A stretch of 64,000 nt of DNA from Aeromonas veronii (GCF_040215105.1 NZ_CP157875.1:1417501-1481500), one strand, 5' to 3'. Counted from the first letter of the stretch, positions 17,702 to 27,675 are shown. The notes: generated from the letters alone by a model not told the origin. Numbers and translations are program-made.

Positions 17702-17797
17702 ATGTCAACAGGCTGTGCCAACGGGTTCATCAGGATGGCAGCCATTGACGTGAGACAGGCGATGCCGGGTGTGTTGTTCACCGCCCCGAGCCACTAA
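17702..17797 (+). CDS. Small ORF between napD and napA, resembles NapD C-terminus
   Basis: 31 codons from ATG 17702, with AAGGAAG 3-4 bases upstream, to TAA 17795-17797. Residues 12-25 (MAAIDVRQAMPGVL) match the NapD segment MDAIDAIQAMPGVL at 10 of 14 positions, though codons differ at synonymous sites (ccggggg against ccgggtg). The rest does not match and the YHQ end is lost. It could be an old duplication remnant of napD or a translated small protein. The good ribosome binding site argues that it is at least readable. No function assigned. Confidence 0.45.
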   Translation: MSTGCANGFIRMAAIDVRQAMPGVLFTAPSH

Positions 17798-17847
17798 CAG
17801 ATCGATACACTCGACAACTTACGCGATAAGCGATGTGAGGATATGCC

Positions 17848-20337
17848 ATGAAGCTGAGTCGACGCGACTTTATGAAGGCCAATGCGGTGGCGGCAGCCGC
17901 TGCGGTGGCCGGTGTCAGTGCCCCCACTATGGCGGCGAACCTGATCACCAGCACCGACAAGACCGCCATCACCTGGGACAAGGCCCCCTGCCGTTTCTGC
18001 GGGACCGGCTGTTCCGTGCTGGTCGGCTCCCAGGGAGGCCGCGTCGTGGCGACCCAGGGTGATCCCGATGCCCCGGTCAACCGTGGCCTCAATTGCATCA
18101 AGGGCTACTTCCTGTCGAAGATCATGTACGGCCAGGACCGTCTGACCCAGCCCATGCTGCGCATGACCAACGGCAAGTTCGACAAGAACGGCAACTTCGC
18201 CCCCATCAGCTGGGATCAGGCGTTCGACATCATGGCGGAGAAGTTCAAGGCCACCCTGAAAGAGAAGGGCCCGACCGCGGTCGGCATGTTCGGCTCCGGC
18301 CAGTGGACCGTCTGGGAAGGCTATGCCGCCGCCAAGCTGATGAAGGCAGGCCTGCGCACCAACAACCTGGATCCCAACGCCCGTCACTGCATGGCCTCCG
18401 CCGTGGTCGGTTTCATGCGTACCTTCGGCATGGATGAACCCATGGGCTGCTACGACGACATCGAGCAGGCCGACGCCTTCGTGCTCTGGGGTTCCAACAT
18501 GGCCGAGATGCACCCCATCCTCTGGTCGCGCATCTCGGATCGTCGTCTGTCCCACCAGGACGTGCAGGTGCACGTGCTCTCCACCTTCGAGCACCGCAGC
18601 TTCGAGCTCGCGGACAACGGCATGGTGTTCACGCCCCAGACCGACTTGGCGATCCTCAACTACATCGCCAACTACATCATCCAGAACGACAAGGTGAACT
18701 GGGAGTTTGTCAACAAGCACACCCAGTTCCGCAAAGGGGTGACCGACATCGGTTACGGCCTGCGTCCCACCAACCCGTTGCAGCAAAAAGCCAAGAATCC
18801 GGACAGCGGCGACTCCACCCCCATGAACTTCGACGATTTCGCGAAATTCGTGGCGGATTACGACGTCGACTCCGTGGCCAAACTCTCCGGTGTCTCCAAG
18901 GACAAACTCGAGAAACTGGCCCAGCTCTATGCCGATCCCAGCAAGAAGGTGGTCTCCTACTGGACCATGGGCTTCAACCAGCACACCCGTGGTGTCTGGG
19001 CCAACAACCTCTGCTACAACATCCACCTGCTGACCGGCAAGATCTCCACCCCGGGCAGCGGCCCCTTCTCCCTGACCGGTCAGCCCTCCGCCTGTGGCAC
19101 CGCCCGGGAAGTGGGTACCTTCGCCCACCGTCTGCCTGCCGACATGGTGGTGACCGATCCCAAGCACCGTGCCACCGCCGAGAAGATCTGGAAGCTGCCG
19201 GAAGGCACCATCCCGGACAAGGTGGGCTACCACGCCGTGCTGCAAAACCGCATGCTCAAAGACGGCAAGCTCAATGCCTACTGGGTGATGTGCAACAACA
19301 ACATGCAGGCCGGCCCCAACATGAACGAGGAGGGGCTGCCCGGTTATCGCAACCCGGCCAACTTCATCGTGGTGTCCGATCCGTACCCGACCGTGACGGC
19401 GCAAGCCGCCGATCTCATCCTGCCCACCGCCATGTGGGTGGAGAAAGAGGGGGCCTACGGCAATGCCGAGCGTCGCACCCAGTTCTGGCACCAGCAGGTC
19501 AAGGCACCGGAAGGGGCCAAGTCTGACCTGTGGCAGCTGATGGAGTTCTCCAAGCGCTTCACCGTGGAAGAGGTGTGGCCGGCTGAGCTCATCGCCAAGA
19601 TGCCGGAAGTGAAGGGCAAGACCCTCTACGAGGTGCTCTACAAGAACGGTCAGGTCGATCAGTTCCCGAAAGAGCAGAGCAAGGGTGTCCTGAACGACGA
19701 GGCGGAGCACTTTGGTTTCTATGTCCAGAAAGGGCTGTTCGAGGAGTACGCGAGCTTCGGTCGTGGTCACGGTCACGATCTGGCTCCGTTCGATCAGTAC
19801 CATGAGGCACGCGGTCTGCGCTGGCCCGTGGTGGACGGCAAGGAGACCCTGTGGCGCTACCGCGAAGGGTTCGACCCTTATGTGAAAGCGGGCGAGGGCG
19901 TGCGCTTCTACGGCAAGCCGGACGGCAAGGCGGTGATCTTCGCGCTGCCCTACGAACCGGCCGCCGAAGCACCGGACAGCGAATACGACATGTGGCTCTC
20001 CACCGGCCGGGTGCTGGAGCACTGGCACACCGGTACCATGACTCGCCGGGTGCCCGAACTCTATCGCGCCTTCCCGGATGCGGTGCTGTTCATGCACCCG
20101 GAAGATGCCAAGGCCCGTGGGGTGCGCCGTGGGGAAGAGGTCATCGTCTCCTCCCGCCGTGGCGAGGTGAAGACCCGCGTCGAGACCCGCGGTCGCAACA
20201 AGCCGCCAAAAGGCCTGGTGTTCATGCCCTTCTTCGATGCGAGCCAGCTGGTCAACAAGCTGACGCTGGACGCCACGGATCCCCTCTCCAAAGAGACGGA
20301 TTACAAGAAGTGCGCCGTCAAGGTCGTGAAGGCCTGA
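17848..20337 (+). CDS. napA: Periplasmic nitrate reductase catalytic subunit NapA
   Basis: Reduces nitrate to nitrite with bis-MGD molybdenum and one [4Fe-4S] cluster. 829 residues. A Tat signal (SRRDFMKAN, then an Ala-rich core ending near residue 30) targets it folded to the periplasm. The cluster ligands are Cys48-x2-Cys51-x3-Cys55 in CRFCGTGC and Cys83 in NRGLNCIKG; the Mo ligand is the Cys in ARHCMAS (about 180). E. coli NapA has 828 residues. It takes electrons from NapB. Needs the moa, moe and mod genes found downstream. Confidence 0.97.
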   Translation: MKLSRRDFMKANAVAAAAAVAGVSAPTMAANLITSTDKTAITWDKAPCRFCGTGCSVLVGSQGGRVVATQGDPDAPVNRGLNCIKGYFLSKIMYGQDRLTQPMLRMTNGKFDKNGNFAPISWDQAFDIMAEKFKATLKEKGPTAVGMFGSGQWTVWEGYAAAKLMKAGLRTNNLDPNARHCMASAVVGFMRTFGMDEPMGCYDDIEQADAFVLWGSNMAEMHPILWSRISDRRLSHQDVQVHVLSTFEHRSFELADNGMVFTPQTDLAILNYIANYIIQNDKVNWEFVNKHTQFRKGVTDIGYGLRPTNPLQQKAKNPDSGDSTPMNFDDFAKFVADYDVDSVAKLSGVSKDKLEKLAQLYADPSKKVVSYWTMGFNQHTRGVWANNLCYNIHLLTGKISTPGSGPFSLTGQPSACGTAREVGTFAHRLPADMVVTDPKHRATAEKIWKLPEGTIPDKVGYHAVLQNRMLKDGKLNAYWVMCNNNMQAGPNMNEEGLPGYRNPANFIVVSDPYPTVTAQAADLILPTAMWVEKEGAYGNAERRTQFWHQQVKAPEGAKSDLWQLMEFSKRFTVEEVWPAELIAKMPEVKGKTLYEVLYKNGQVDQFPKEQSKGVLNDEAEHFGFYVQKGLFEEYASFGRGHGHDLAPFDQYHEARGLRWPVVDGKETLWRYREGFDPYVKAGEGVRFYGKPDGKAVIFALPYEPAAEAPDSEYDMWLSTGRVLEHWHTGTMTRRVPELYRAFPDAVLFMHPEDAKARGVRRGEEVIVSSRRGEVKTRVETRGRNKPPKGLVFMPFFDASQLVNKLTLDATDPLSKETDYKKCAVKVVKA

Positions 20338-20349
20338 GGCGGTTAGGGG

Positions 20350-21084
20350 ATGAGCCGCAGCCGCCGCCAGTTTCTGGCCGACTTTGCCAAGGGGGCCTGC
20401 TCAGTGGGCCTGCTTGGGGCCGGGCTTGGCACGGTTGCACGCCAGCAGGCGCAAGCCGTGCCGGCCCAGGCTCTGCGCCCCCCGGCGGCGCTGGCCGAAG
20501 CGGATTTCCTCGGTGCCTGCGTGCGCTGCGGGCTCTGCGTCGAGGCCTGTCCCTATGACACCTTGAAGCTCGCCAGACTGCTGACCCCGGTGACCACGGG
20601 CACTCCCTACTTCGAGGCCCGCAGCGTTCCCTGCGAGATGTGTGAAGACATCCCCTGTGTGGTGGCCTGCCCGAGCGGGGCACTGGATCAGGGGATGACC
20701 AGCATCGATCAGGCGCGGATGGGGGTGGCGGTGCTCATCGATCACGAGACTTGCCTCAACTTCCTGGGGCTGCGCTGCGACGTCTGCTACCGGGTCTGTC
20801 CCCTGATTGATGAGGCCATCACCCTCGAGCTGCAACGCAACCCCCGTACCGGCAAGCACGCCATGTTCCTGCCGACCGTGCACAGCGATCTGTGTACCGG
20901 CTGTGGCAAGTGCGAGCATGCCTGCGTGCTGGAGGAAGCCGCGATCAAGGTGGTGCCTCGCGGTCTTGCCAAGGGGGAGCTGGGTCATCACTACCGACTC
21001 GGCTGGGAAGAGAAGCAAAAGGCCGGCAAGTCCCTTATCGGTGAGCGACTCACCCTGCCGACCCGCAAACCGGAGGGGCTATGA
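20350..21084 (+). CDS. napG: Ferredoxin-type quinol oxidase subunit NapG
   Basis: 244 residues with a Tat signal ([11 protein letters not shown]) and four [4Fe-4S] motifs: [48 protein letters not shown] and [15 protein letters not shown]. With membrane protein NapH it passes electrons from quinol to the cytochromes. It starts 12 bases after napA and overlaps napH by four bases (ATGA), indicating coupled translation. Confidence 0.94.
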   Translation: MSRSRRQFLADFAKGACSVGLLGAGLGTVARQQAQAVPAQALRPPAALAEADFLGACVRCGLCVEACPYDTLKLARLLTPVTTGTPYFEARSVPCEMCEDIPCVVACPSGALDQGMTSIDQARMGVAVLIDHETCLNFLGLRCDVCYRVCPLIDEAITLELQRNPRTGKHAMFLPTVHSDLCTGCGKCEHACVLEEAAIKVVPRGLAKGELGHHYRLGWEEKQKAGKSLIGERLTLPTRKPEGL

Positions 21085-21956
21085 GTCGTTATCCGGGAGC
21101 CGAGGCCAGGGCGAAGCTGGGCTGGTGGCGGTCGCACCGCTTCCTGCTGCTGCGCAGGGTGAGCCAGCTCAGCGTGCTCGGTCTGTTCCTGCTGGGTCCG
21201 CTGGCGGGTGTCTGGATCCTCAAGGGGAACCTCTCCAGCTCATTGTTGCTGGAGACGGTGCCGCTCACGGATCCTCTCACCTTGCTGCAAACGGTCGCTG
21301 CGGGCCACTGGCCCATGGCAACCCTGTGGCTCGGGGCCGCCCTGGTGCTGGTGGCTTACTGGCTGGTCGGAGGGCGGGTCTTCTGCTCCTGGGTCTGTCC
21401 GGTGAACCTCATCACGGATGCGGCCGCCTGGGTTCGGGCCCGGCTCGGCCTCAAGGGCAACGGCCAGTTCAACCGCAACACCCGCTACTGGCTGCTGGCC
21501 ATGGTGCTGGTGGTGCCCGCCATCGCAGGCGTGCTGGTGTGGGAGCTGGTCAACCCGGTGTCGCTGGCTCTGCGCGGTCTGCTGTTTGGCATGGGGGCGG
21601 GTTGGGGGCTGCTGCTGGCGCTCTTTCTGTTCGATCTGTTTGTGGTGGAGCGGGGCTGGTGTGGTCATCTCTGCCCGGTGGGGGCCTTTTACGCCCTGGT
21701 GAACCGGGTCGGGTTTATCAAGATTTCAGCCAAAGGGCGTGAGCGTTGCAGCAACTGCATGGATTGTTATGCGGTCTGCCCGGAACGCCCCATACTGCGC
21801 GGTCCGGTTCACGGCGCCAGACGCGGTCATGGGCCCTTGATTGTGGCTCAGGAGTGTACAAATTGTGGCCGTTGCATCGATGTCTGCGCGGAACAAGTTT
21901 TTGAAATCACTGTAGGTTTTGCCGTCAAGGCAGAGACAATGTCGGAGAACACATAA
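21081..21956 (+). CDS. napH: Membrane ferredoxin-type quinol dehydrogenase NapH
   Basis: 291 residues with about four membrane segments (near 30-50, 75-95, 140-160, 175-195). Cys motifs CSWVCPVN and CGHLCPVG face the cytoplasm, followed by two C-terminal [4Fe-4S] motifs ([13 protein letters not shown] and [13 protein letters not shown]). Pairs with NapG. Its stop overlaps the napB start by one base (TAATG). Confidence 0.94.
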   Translation: MSRYPGAEARAKLGWWRSHRFLLLRRVSQLSVLGLFLLGPLAGVWILKGNLSSSLLLETVPLTDPLTLLQTVAAGHWPMATLWLGAALVLVAYWLVGGRVFCSWVCPVNLITDAAAWVRARLGLKGNGQFNRNTRYWLLAMVLVVPAIAGVLVWELVNPVSLALRGLLFGMGAGWGLLLALFLFDLFVVERGWCGHLCPVGAFYALVNRVGFIKISAKGRERCSNCMDCYAVCPERPILRGPVHGARRGHGPLIVAQECTNCGRCIDVCAEQVFEITVGFAVKAETMSENT

Positions 21957-22411
21957 TGAAAAAGCTGATTGGAGCAATGCTGGCCTGCCTGATGGCGGGT
22001 TCCTTGATGGCGGCCGTGCCTGAGATCACCAACAGCACGGGGGGGATCAAATCGGAACGGGGCAGTACGGATCTGGCGTCAGAGGCCGAAGCCGCCCCCC
22101 TCAAGAACTTCCGCAAGGATGGGGATACCTATGATCGCCAGTATATGCATCAACCGCCGTTGATCCCCCACGATATCCGCAACTATGAAGTGGATAACAA
22201 GGTCAACAAGTGCCTGGCCTGCCACAGCTTCAAGAATGCCAGCGCCATGAAGGCCCCCAAGATCAGCCCCACGCACTTCGAGACTCGCGATGGCCTGACC
22301 CTGGGTGAAGTCTCCCCCCGTCGTTACTTCTGCCTGCAGTGCCACGTGCCGCAAGCGGATGCCAAGCCGCTGGTGGGGAATACCTTCAAGCCGGTCGAAG
22401 CCCTGAACTGA
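21956..22411 (+). CDS. napB: Dihaem cytochrome NapB, nitrate reductase small subunit
   Basis: 151 residues with a Sec signal peptide (cleavage near residue 20, SLMAAVPE). Two c-haem motifs, CLACH and CLQCH, as in all NapB. It hands electrons from NapC to NapA in the periplasm. Tightly packed between napH and napC. Confidence 0.95.
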   Translation: MKKLIGAMLACLMAGSLMAAVPEITNSTGGIKSERGSTDLASEAEAAPLKNFRKDGDTYDRQYMHQPPLIPHDIRNYEVDNKVNKCLACHSFKNASAMKAPKISPTHFETRDGLTLGEVSPRRYFCLQCHVPQADAKPLVGNTFKPVEALN

Positions 22412-22422
22412 GGAGTTCATCG

Positions 22423-23013
22423 ATGAAATTACCTGGTTTTGTGCAGCGACTGTGGGTCACCTTCAAATCTCCCTCCAAGGCGGCCCTCTGGGTGCTGCTG
22501 CTGATGGGATTCTTCGGGGGCGTCATCTTCTGGGGTGGTTTCAACACCGCCATGGAAGCGTCCAACACCGAGAAGTTCTGTACCGGCTGTCACGAGATGA
22601 AAGACAACGTCTTCATGGAGTACCGTGACACCATCCACTATGCAAACCGCTCAGGGGTGCGCGCGAGCTGCCCGGATTGCCACGTACCCCACGAATGGAC
22701 CTACAAGATCATTCGCAAGGTGCAGGCCTCCAAGGAGCTGTGGGGCATGCTGACCGGCAAGGTGGATACTCGCGAGAAGTTCGAGGCCCATCGCCGCGAG
22801 ATGGCGGAGCGGGAGTGGCAACGGATGAAGGACACGGATTCGCGGGAGTGCCGCAACTGCCACAACTTCGAGTACATGGACTTCTCCTTGCAGGGGCGTC
22901 GTGCCGCCCAGATGCACTCCACCAACCTGGCGAGCGGGGCCAACACCTGCGTCGACTGTCACAAGGGGATTGCTCACCAGCTGCCTGACATGAAGGGCGT
23001 GCCTGGATTCTAA
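22423..23013 (+). CDS. napC: Tetrahaem membrane cytochrome NapC
   Basis: 196 residues from ATG 22423 (AGGAG 8 bases upstream). One N-terminal membrane anchor (about 20-40) and four CxxCH motifs (CTGCH, CPDCH, CRNCH, CVDCH), the NapC/NirT type that oxidises menaquinol and feeds NapB. The upstream in-frame extension to 22339 overlaps napB and is rejected. Last gene of the nap operon; a hairpin follows. Confidence 0.95.
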   Translation: MKLPGFVQRLWVTFKSPSKAALWVLLLMGFFGGVIFWGGFNTAMEASNTEKFCTGCHEMKDNVFMEYRDTIHYANRSGVRASCPDCHVPHEWTYKIIRKVQASKELWGMLTGKVDTREKFEAHRREMAEREWQRMKDTDSRECRNCHNFEYMDFSLQGRRAAQMHSTNLASGANTCVDCHKGIAHQLPDMKGVPGF

Positions 23014-23020
23014 GCCCGTG

Positions 23021-23051
23021 ACCATGGGGCCGGACCCGGCCCCATGGTCTT
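23021..23051 (+). terminator. Hairpin terminator of the nap operon
   Basis: 13-bp GC-rich stem accatggggccgg/ccggccccatggt with a two-base gap, followed by CTTTG. The T-tract is short. Confidence 0.7.
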
Positions 23052-23106
23052 TGCGTGATCTAATTCATCCCCGTCAACCCGACTTCTTTGTTAGAATCCG
23101 CCCTCG

Positions 23107-23180
23107 GTAACGCTGCCAGCCCGCCTGTGGCCGGTTTTGCCCGCCGGGTGGTGGCCGATTTTCTCTTCTCCCGTGTTACA
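23107..23180 (+). promoter_or_regulatory. Structured leader upstream of moaB (tentative)
   Basis: GTAACGC (23107-23113) can pair with GTGTTAC near 23173-23179, enclosing several GC-rich arms (ggcc/ggcc, ccgcc/ggtgg). It contains CTCCCGT as in the Moco RNA, but the rest does not line up with that motif. A leader control element is possible, not shown. Confidence 0.25.
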
Positions 23181-23191
23181 GGACTCGCTCC

Positions 23192-23698
23192 ATGGCACCT
23201 AAAAGCAACGAATTCATTCCCCTCAAGATCGCCGTCCTGACGGTCTCCGACAGCCGCAGTGCCGCCGACGACAGCTCCGGCGACTACCTGGTCTCGGCCC
23301 TGACCGAGGCGGGCCACCAACTGGCCGACAGAGCCCTGTGCGCCGACAATCTGTTTCGCATTCGCGCCCAGGTCAGCGACTGGATCGCCGACGAAGGGGT
23401 GCAGGTGGTCCTGGTCAACGGCGGCACCGGTTTCAACGAGCAGAACCGGGTACCCGAGGCGGTAGGGGTGTTGTTCGAGCGCAAGGTACAGGGCTTTGGC
23501 GAACTGTTCCGCCAGCTCTCCTTTGCCGAGATCAAAGGTTCAGCCATGCAGAGCCGGGCTCTGGCCGGGCTCGCCAATCGCACCCTGATCTGCTGCTTGC
23601 CGGGCTCCACCGGCGCCTGCCGACTCGGCTGGGAGCAGCTCATCCGGGATCAGCTCGATGCCCGTACCCGACCGTGCAACTTCGTGACCCATCTGTGA
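23192..23698 (+). CDS. moaB: Molybdenum cofactor protein MoaB
   Basis: 168 residues of the MoaB/Mog family that handle molybdopterin adenylylation. ITVSDSR-like AVLTVSDSRS near residue 15 and the pterin-binding VNGGTGFNEQN near 72 are diagnostic. First gene of a seven-gene run moaB-C-D-E-modA-B-C on the same strand. Confidence 0.93.
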   Translation: MAPKSNEFIPLKIAVLTVSDSRSAADDSSGDYLVSALTEAGHQLADRALCADNLFRIRAQVSDWIADEGVQVVLVNGGTGFNEQNRVPEAVGVLFERKVQGFGELFRQLSFAEIKGSAMQSRALAGLANRTLICCLPGSTGACRLGWEQLIRDQLDARTRPCNFVTHL

Positions 23699-23748
23699 TC
23701 CCGAGCGTTGCCCCGGATCATCCATCTTATTTCTTGATAGGGGGCTAG

Positions 23749-24258
23749 ATGAACCTGACCCATCTCAACCAGAGCGGTGAGGCCCACATGGTGGACGTCA
23801 CCGACAAACAGGTGACCGAGCGGGAAGCCCGCGCCGAGGCGTATGTCGCCATGGCTCCCGCGACCCTGGCCTTGATCCTCGGTGGTCAGCACCACAAGGG
23901 CGACGTGTTCGCCACCGCCCGCATCGCCGGCATCATGGCGGCCAAGAAGACCGCCGATCTCATCCCCCTCTGCCATCCTCTGGCCCTCACCAAGGTGGAG
24001 GTAGAGATAGAACCCCAGCCCGCGCACAATAGGGTGCATATTCGCACCCTCTGCAAGCTCTCCGGCAAGACGGGGGTGGAGATGGAAGCCCTGACGGCCG
24101 CCTCGGTCGCGGCGCTGACCATCTACGACATGTGCAAGGCGGTGCAAAAGGACATGGTGATCGAGCAGCTCAGACTGGTGGAGAAACGCGGCGGCAAGTC
24201 CGGCCACTTCCAGGCCCCGGTCGTGGGCGGTGAACACGCGCAAGGGGAGCAGGCATGA
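23749..24258 (+). CDS. moaC: Cyclic pyranopterin monophosphate synthase MoaC
   Basis: Acts with MoaA to give cyclic pyranopterin monophosphate. 169 residues. Diagnostic parts are MVDVTDK near 14, IPLCHPL near 72 and [16 protein letters not shown] near 108. Its last codons overlap moaD by four bases (ATGA). GGGGG upstream acts as a ribosome binding site. Confidence 0.96.
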   Translation: MNLTHLNQSGEAHMVDVTDKQVTEREARAEAYVAMAPATLALILGGQHHKGDVFATARIAGIMAAKKTADLIPLCHPLALTKVEVEIEPQPAHNRVHIRTLCKLSGKTGVEMEALTAASVAALTIYDMCKAVQKDMVIEQLRLVEKRGGKSGHFQAPVVGGEHAQGEQA

Positions 24259-24500
24259 TCAAGGTACTGTTTTTTGCCCAGGTGCGGGAGCTGGTGAGTT
24301 GTGACGAACTGAGCCTGTCCCCTGACTACGACACCGCCGAGGCGCTGCGTGCCGCCCTGTGTGAGCGGGGGGACAAGTGGGCCCTGGCGCTGGAGGCGGG
24401 CAAGCTGCTGGTGGCGGTAAACCAGACCCTGGTGCCGCTGGGGACGCCCCTGACCGACGGGGATGAGGTGGCCTTCTTCCCGCCGGTGACCGGAGGCTGA
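24255..24500 (+). CDS. moaD: Molybdopterin synthase small subunit MoaD
   Basis: 81 residues, ubiquitin-like fold, ending in Gly-Gly (PPVTGG), which is adenylylated by MoeB and then thiocarboxylated to donate sulphur. Overlaps moaC by four bases and lies two bases ahead of moaE. Confidence 0.95.
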   Translation: MIKVLFFAQVRELVSCDELSLSPDYDTAEALRAALCERGDKWALALEAGKLLVAVNQTLVPLGTPLTDGDEVAFFPPVTGG

Positions 24501-24502
24501 TC

Positions 24503-24982
24503 ATGAGCGAGGCAACCACAGTGGATCGCATTCTGGTGCAGCGGGCCGATTTTTCCCTGGCCGAGGAGTACGAGCGACTCGCCACCCGCCACGATACCGG
24601 CGCCATCGTCACCTTTGTGGGCAAGGTGCGGGACTTCAATCAGGGGGAGGAGGTGAAAGGGCTGGCCCTCGAGCACTATCCCGGCATGACGGAGAAGGCG
24701 CTGGCGGGGATCGTTGCACAGGCGCGCGCCCGCTGGCCGCTGCAGGAGTGCACCCTGATCCATCGCATCGGCGAGCTGCTGCTCGGCGATCAAATCGTGC
24801 TGGTGGCGGTGAGCAGTGCCCACCGCGAGGCGGCCTTCGAGGCCTGCCATTTCATCATGGACTTTCTGAAAACCCGGGCGCCGTTCTGGAAAAAAGAGCT
24901 GACGGCGGCAGGGCAACAACGCTGGGTGGAAGCCAAGGAGAGCGATGACGCTGCCGCGGCCCGCTGGCAACAAGGGGAATGA
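24503..24982 (+). CDS. moaE: Molybdopterin synthase catalytic subunit MoaE
   Basis: 159 residues. Forms a heterotetramer with MoaD and inserts two sulphurs into precursor Z. Typical stretches are GAIVTFVGKVRDFN near 35, the HRIG loop near 88 and ISSAHREAAFEAC-like VSSAHREAAFEAC near 107 with active Lys residues downstream (KTRAPFWKKE). Confidence 0.95.
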   Translation: MSEATTVDRILVQRADFSLAEEYERLATRHDTGAIVTFVGKVRDFNQGEEVKGLALEHYPGMTEKALAGIVAQARARWPLQECTLIHRIGELLLGDQIVLVAVSSAHREAAFEACHFIMDFLKTRAPFWKKELTAAGQQRWVEAKESDDAAAARWQQGE

Positions 24983-25044
24983 GTCCATCAGGGCTTCCCA
25001 TGACAGAGCCGCCAACAGGCTCAGGCTTAGACAGGAGTAAGGGA

Positions 25045-25758
25045 ATGAAAAAGCTGTTATCCGTGGTGTTGCTGAGTGCTTGCGCCAGCGCCGTGCAGGC
25101 CGACGAGGTCAAGGTGGCCGTGGCGGCCAACTTCAAGGGCACCATAGAGCGCATTAGCAAGGATTTCACCGCCAAGACCGGCCATACCGTCACCATCAGC
25201 TCGGCGGCCACGGGCGTGCTCTACACCCAGATCACCCACGGCGCCCCCTTCGATCTCTTCCTCTCCGCCGATGTGAAGACCCCTGAGAAGCTGGAACAAG
25301 AGGGCAAGGGCAGCGAGCGTTTCACCTACGCCATCGGCCAGCTGGGTCTGTGGAAGAAGGGCGGCCCGGCACCTGACGAGGCCACCCTGCGCAACTGGAA
25401 GGGCAACCTCGCCATCGCCAACCCGAAAACCGCCCCTTATGGCACCGCCGCCATGGCGACCCTTGAGCACCTCAAGATCGATCCCAAGCAGTATCGGGTG
25501 CTGACCGGCAACAACATCAGCCAGACCTGGCAGTTCGTGGATACCGGCAACGCCGAGATGGGCTTCGTGGCCTGGGCCAACCTGGTGGAAGCGGGCAAGA
25601 CCGGTGAAGCCTGGGCCGTGCCGGGGGCCTATTACCCCGCCATCGAGCAGCAAGCACTGGTACTGAAAAATGGTGAGGCCGTGGATGCCCTGGTTGCCTG
25701 GCTCAAGGGCCCGGGCCAGACGCAGATCAAGGCCGCGGGCTATGCCCTGCCGCAATGA
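25045..25758 (+). CDS. modA: Molybdate ABC transporter binding protein ModA
   Basis: 237 residues from ATG 25045, with AGGAGTAAGGG upstream; a 22-codon in-frame extension into the spacer is rejected because it would disrupt the signal peptide (MKKLLSVVLLSACASAVQA). The mature protein begins DEVKVAVAANF, the molybdate-binding fold; SSAATGVLYTQI and GNAEMGFVAWA contribute oxyanion contacts. Only about 60 bases separate it from moaE, so import and cofactor synthesis are probably transcribed together. Confidence 0.95.
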   Translation: MKKLLSVVLLSACASAVQADEVKVAVAANFKGTIERISKDFTAKTGHTVTISSAATGVLYTQITHGAPFDLFLSADVKTPEKLEQEGKGSERFTYAIGQLGLWKKGGPAPDEATLRNWKGNLAIANPKTAPYGTAAMATLEHLKIDPKQYRVLTGNNISQTWQFVDTGNAEMGFVAWANLVEAGKTGEAWAVPGAYYPAIEQQALVLKNGEAVDALVAWLKGPGQTQIKAAGYALPQ

Positions 25759-25782
25759 CGGCAAGGCACTGACCCCCTGATG

Positions 25783-25810
25783 ACTGGCCGGCCCTGCGCC
25801 GGCCAGTTTG
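25783..25810 (+). terminator. Intra-operon hairpin between modA and modB
   Basis: 10-bp stem actggccggc/gccggccagt followed by ttgttg. A weak terminator or RNA processing barrier that would raise ModA over ModBC, as is common for binding-protein transport operons. Confidence 0.55.
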
Positions 25811-25830
25811 TTGAATCAAGGAGGAGAATC

Positions 25831-25866
25831 ATGAAAATGCGCATCCCGAGCGGGAGGTGGCGATGA
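25831..25866 (+). CDS. 11-codon mini-ORF overlapping modB start
   Basis: ATG 25831 to TGA 25864-25866 encodes MKMRIPSGRWR. It is preceded by AAGGAGGAG (25819-25827), the strongest ribosome binding sequence around, with 3-4 bases of spacing. Its stop overlaps the modB ATG by four bases (ATGA). It may be a coupling leader that loads ribosomes for modB, or a vestige. Too short to show homology. Confidence 0.4.
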   Translation: MKMRIPSGRWR

Positions 25867-26543
25867 GTGAAGGTGATCTGCTGGCGGTCTGGCTCACCCT
25901 GAAGCTGGCGGCCAGTACCACGGGCATACTCTTGCTGCTGTCGCCGCCGCTGGCCTGGTGGCTGTCTCGCAGTCAACACAGACTCCGGCCCGTGGTGGAG
26001 GCCCTGGTGGCGCTGCCTCTGGTGCTGCCACCCACCGTGCTCGGTTTCTACCTGCTGCTCGCCTTCTCCCCCGAATACGGCATCGGCAGCTGGTGGCGAG
26101 AGACCTTCGGCACCCCCCTCGCGTTCAGTTTCCTCGGCCTGCTGCTGGCCTCCATCATCTACTCGCTGCCTTTCGTGGTCCAACCCCTCACCTCCGCCTT
26201 CGTCAACATGGGCAACAAGGAGCTGGAGGCGGCGGCCACTCTGGGGCTCGGGCCCGTCGAGCGCTTCTTTCAGATCATCTTGCCGATGACGCTGCCAAGC
26301 TTCGTGATGGCGGCGGCGCTCGGCTTTGCCCACACCCTGGGGGAGTTCGGGGTGGTGCTGATGATAGGGGGCAACATTCCCGGGGAGACCCAGGTGCTCT
26401 CCATCGCCCTGTTCGATCACGTGGAGACCATGGATTACCAGCATGCCCACATCCTGGCCGGCGGCCTGATGGGCTTCTCTCTCGTCATGCTGGTACTGGT
26501 CTATGGCGTGCTGCAACACCGGCAACGGAGGCTGTTCGGATGA
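25863..26543 (+). CDS. modB: Molybdate ABC transporter permease ModB
   Basis: 226 residues, five or six membrane segments. The EAA loop that contacts ModC is ELEAAATLGLGPVERFFQIILP (EAAATLG core). GGGAGG lies 5 bases before ATG 25863; a GTG two codons earlier is a less likely start. It overlaps modC by three to four bases (ATGA). Confidence 0.95.
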   Translation: MSEGDLLAVWLTLKLAASTTGILLLLSPPLAWWLSRSQHRLRPVVEALVALPLVLPPTVLGFYLLLAFSPEYGIGSWWRETFGTPLAFSFLGLLLASIIYSLPFVVQPLTSAFVNMGNKELEAAATLGLGPVERFFQIILPMTLPSFVMAAALGFAHTLGEFGVVLMIGGNIPGETQVLSIALFDHVETMDYQHAHILAGGLMGFSLVMLVLVYGVLQHRQRRLFG

Positions 26544-27595
26544 CGCTGGATATCAGGGCAAGACGCCACTTCGGTGGATTCACACTCGATTGCGATCTCA
26601 AACTCCCGCTGGGGGGCATACTCGGCCTCTTTGGCCCCTCCGGCTGTGGCAAGAGCACCCTGTTGCGGGTGCTGGCGGGCCTTGACCGAGAGGCCGGTGA
26701 CCGCCTCTGCTGGCAGGGAAGGGAGCTGGCGGAGACGCTGCCCGAGGCGCGCCGCATCGGCCTGGTGTTTCAGGATTCACGCCTGTTCCCGCACATGACG
26801 GTGCTGGCCAATCTGCAACTGGCCGCCAAGAAGGGCAAGGGACGCTGGCATCCGGCCCCCTTGGCGACGCGACTCGGCTTTGCCGAGCTGCTGGACCAAC
26901 CCGCCCACGGCCTCTCCGGCGGTCAGCGCCAGCGGGTGGCCCTCGGCCGGGCCCTGCTGGCGGAGCCGGACTTGCTGCTGCTCGATGAACCCTTCTCGGC
27001 ATTGGACAGGCGCAGCCGCATCCATCAGGCCCACGTGCTCAAGGAGTTGCAGCGGGAGAGCGGCATCCCGATGATCTTCGTCAGCCACGCCATGGAGGAG
27101 GTCAGCCTGCTCTGCGACCAGCTGGTGTTGCTGGCCGACGGCAAGGTAGAGGCCCAGGGACGGCCGAGCGATATCTTCGCCCGTACCGATCTCTCGCTCG
27201 CCAGCCGGGACGACGCCGGTGTCATGCTGGCGGCGACCCTGGACAGCTACGATCAGCGGGAGCAGATGGCGAGCCTGCGCCTCGGTGAGCAGTTGCTGAT
27301 GGTCACCATGGAGCATGCCCCCGACGAGCCCGGCCCCTTGCAGATCAAGGTGGCGGGGCGGGATGTGGTGATTGCCACCGCTCCCATCACCGACTCCAGC
27401 CTCTCCAACTGCCTGGAGACCCGGCTGCTCAATGCCCACGAGGTACGGCCGGGGCAAACCCTGTTGCAGTTGGCGCTGGGGCAGCAGATACTGCTGGCCC
27501 GGATCACCAGCCGCTCCGCCAAGCGGCTCACCCTCGCGCCGGATCAGCGCCTCTATGCCTACATCAAGGCGGTGAGTCTGGTGGGGGAAGGCTGA
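26540..27595 (+). CDS. modC: Molybdate ABC transporter ATPase ModC
   Basis: 351 residues (E. coli 352). Walker A GPSGCGKST near 33, signature LSGGQRQRVALGRAL near 127, Walker B LLLLDEPFSALD near 148, switch His in VSHAMEE. The C-terminal third (about 285-350) is a MOP/TOBE molybdate-binding domain that permits trans-inhibition. Ends the mod genes. Confidence 0.95.
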   Translation: MTLDIRARRHFGGFTLDCDLKLPLGGILGLFGPSGCGKSTLLRVLAGLDREAGDRLCWQGRELAETLPEARRIGLVFQDSRLFPHMTVLANLQLAAKKGKGRWHPAPLATRLGFAELLDQPAHGLSGGQRQRVALGRALLAEPDLLLLDEPFSALDRRSRIHQAHVLKELQRESGIPMIFVSHAMEEVSLLCDQLVLLADGKVEAQGRPSDIFARTDLSLASRDDAGVMLAATLDSYDQREQMASLRLGEQLLMVTMEHAPDEPGPLQIKVAGRDVVIATAPITDSSLSNCLETRLLNAHEVRPGQTLLQLALGQQILLARITSRSAKRLTLAPDQRLYAYIKAVSLVGEG

Positions 27596-27675
27596 GAAGC
27601 TATGCTCAGCCATCGTGAGTGAGCGGGGGAGCCGATGGGATCGAGAGCCGGCATGGGCCGGGAGGGAGAGGCGAA

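Noticed and set aside
17794..20097. 767-residue ORF on the minus strand opposite napA
   Set aside because: Long antisense ORFs are expected opposite high-G+C genes with strong codon bias. The translation is His/Gly/Val-rich with no domain, and napA is certain.
23107..23180. Full Moco riboswitch upstream of moaB
   Set aside because: Only the CTCCCGT core matches the moaA-type element; the hairpin with GGAAAGAAAT and the GGAAAGG end are absent.
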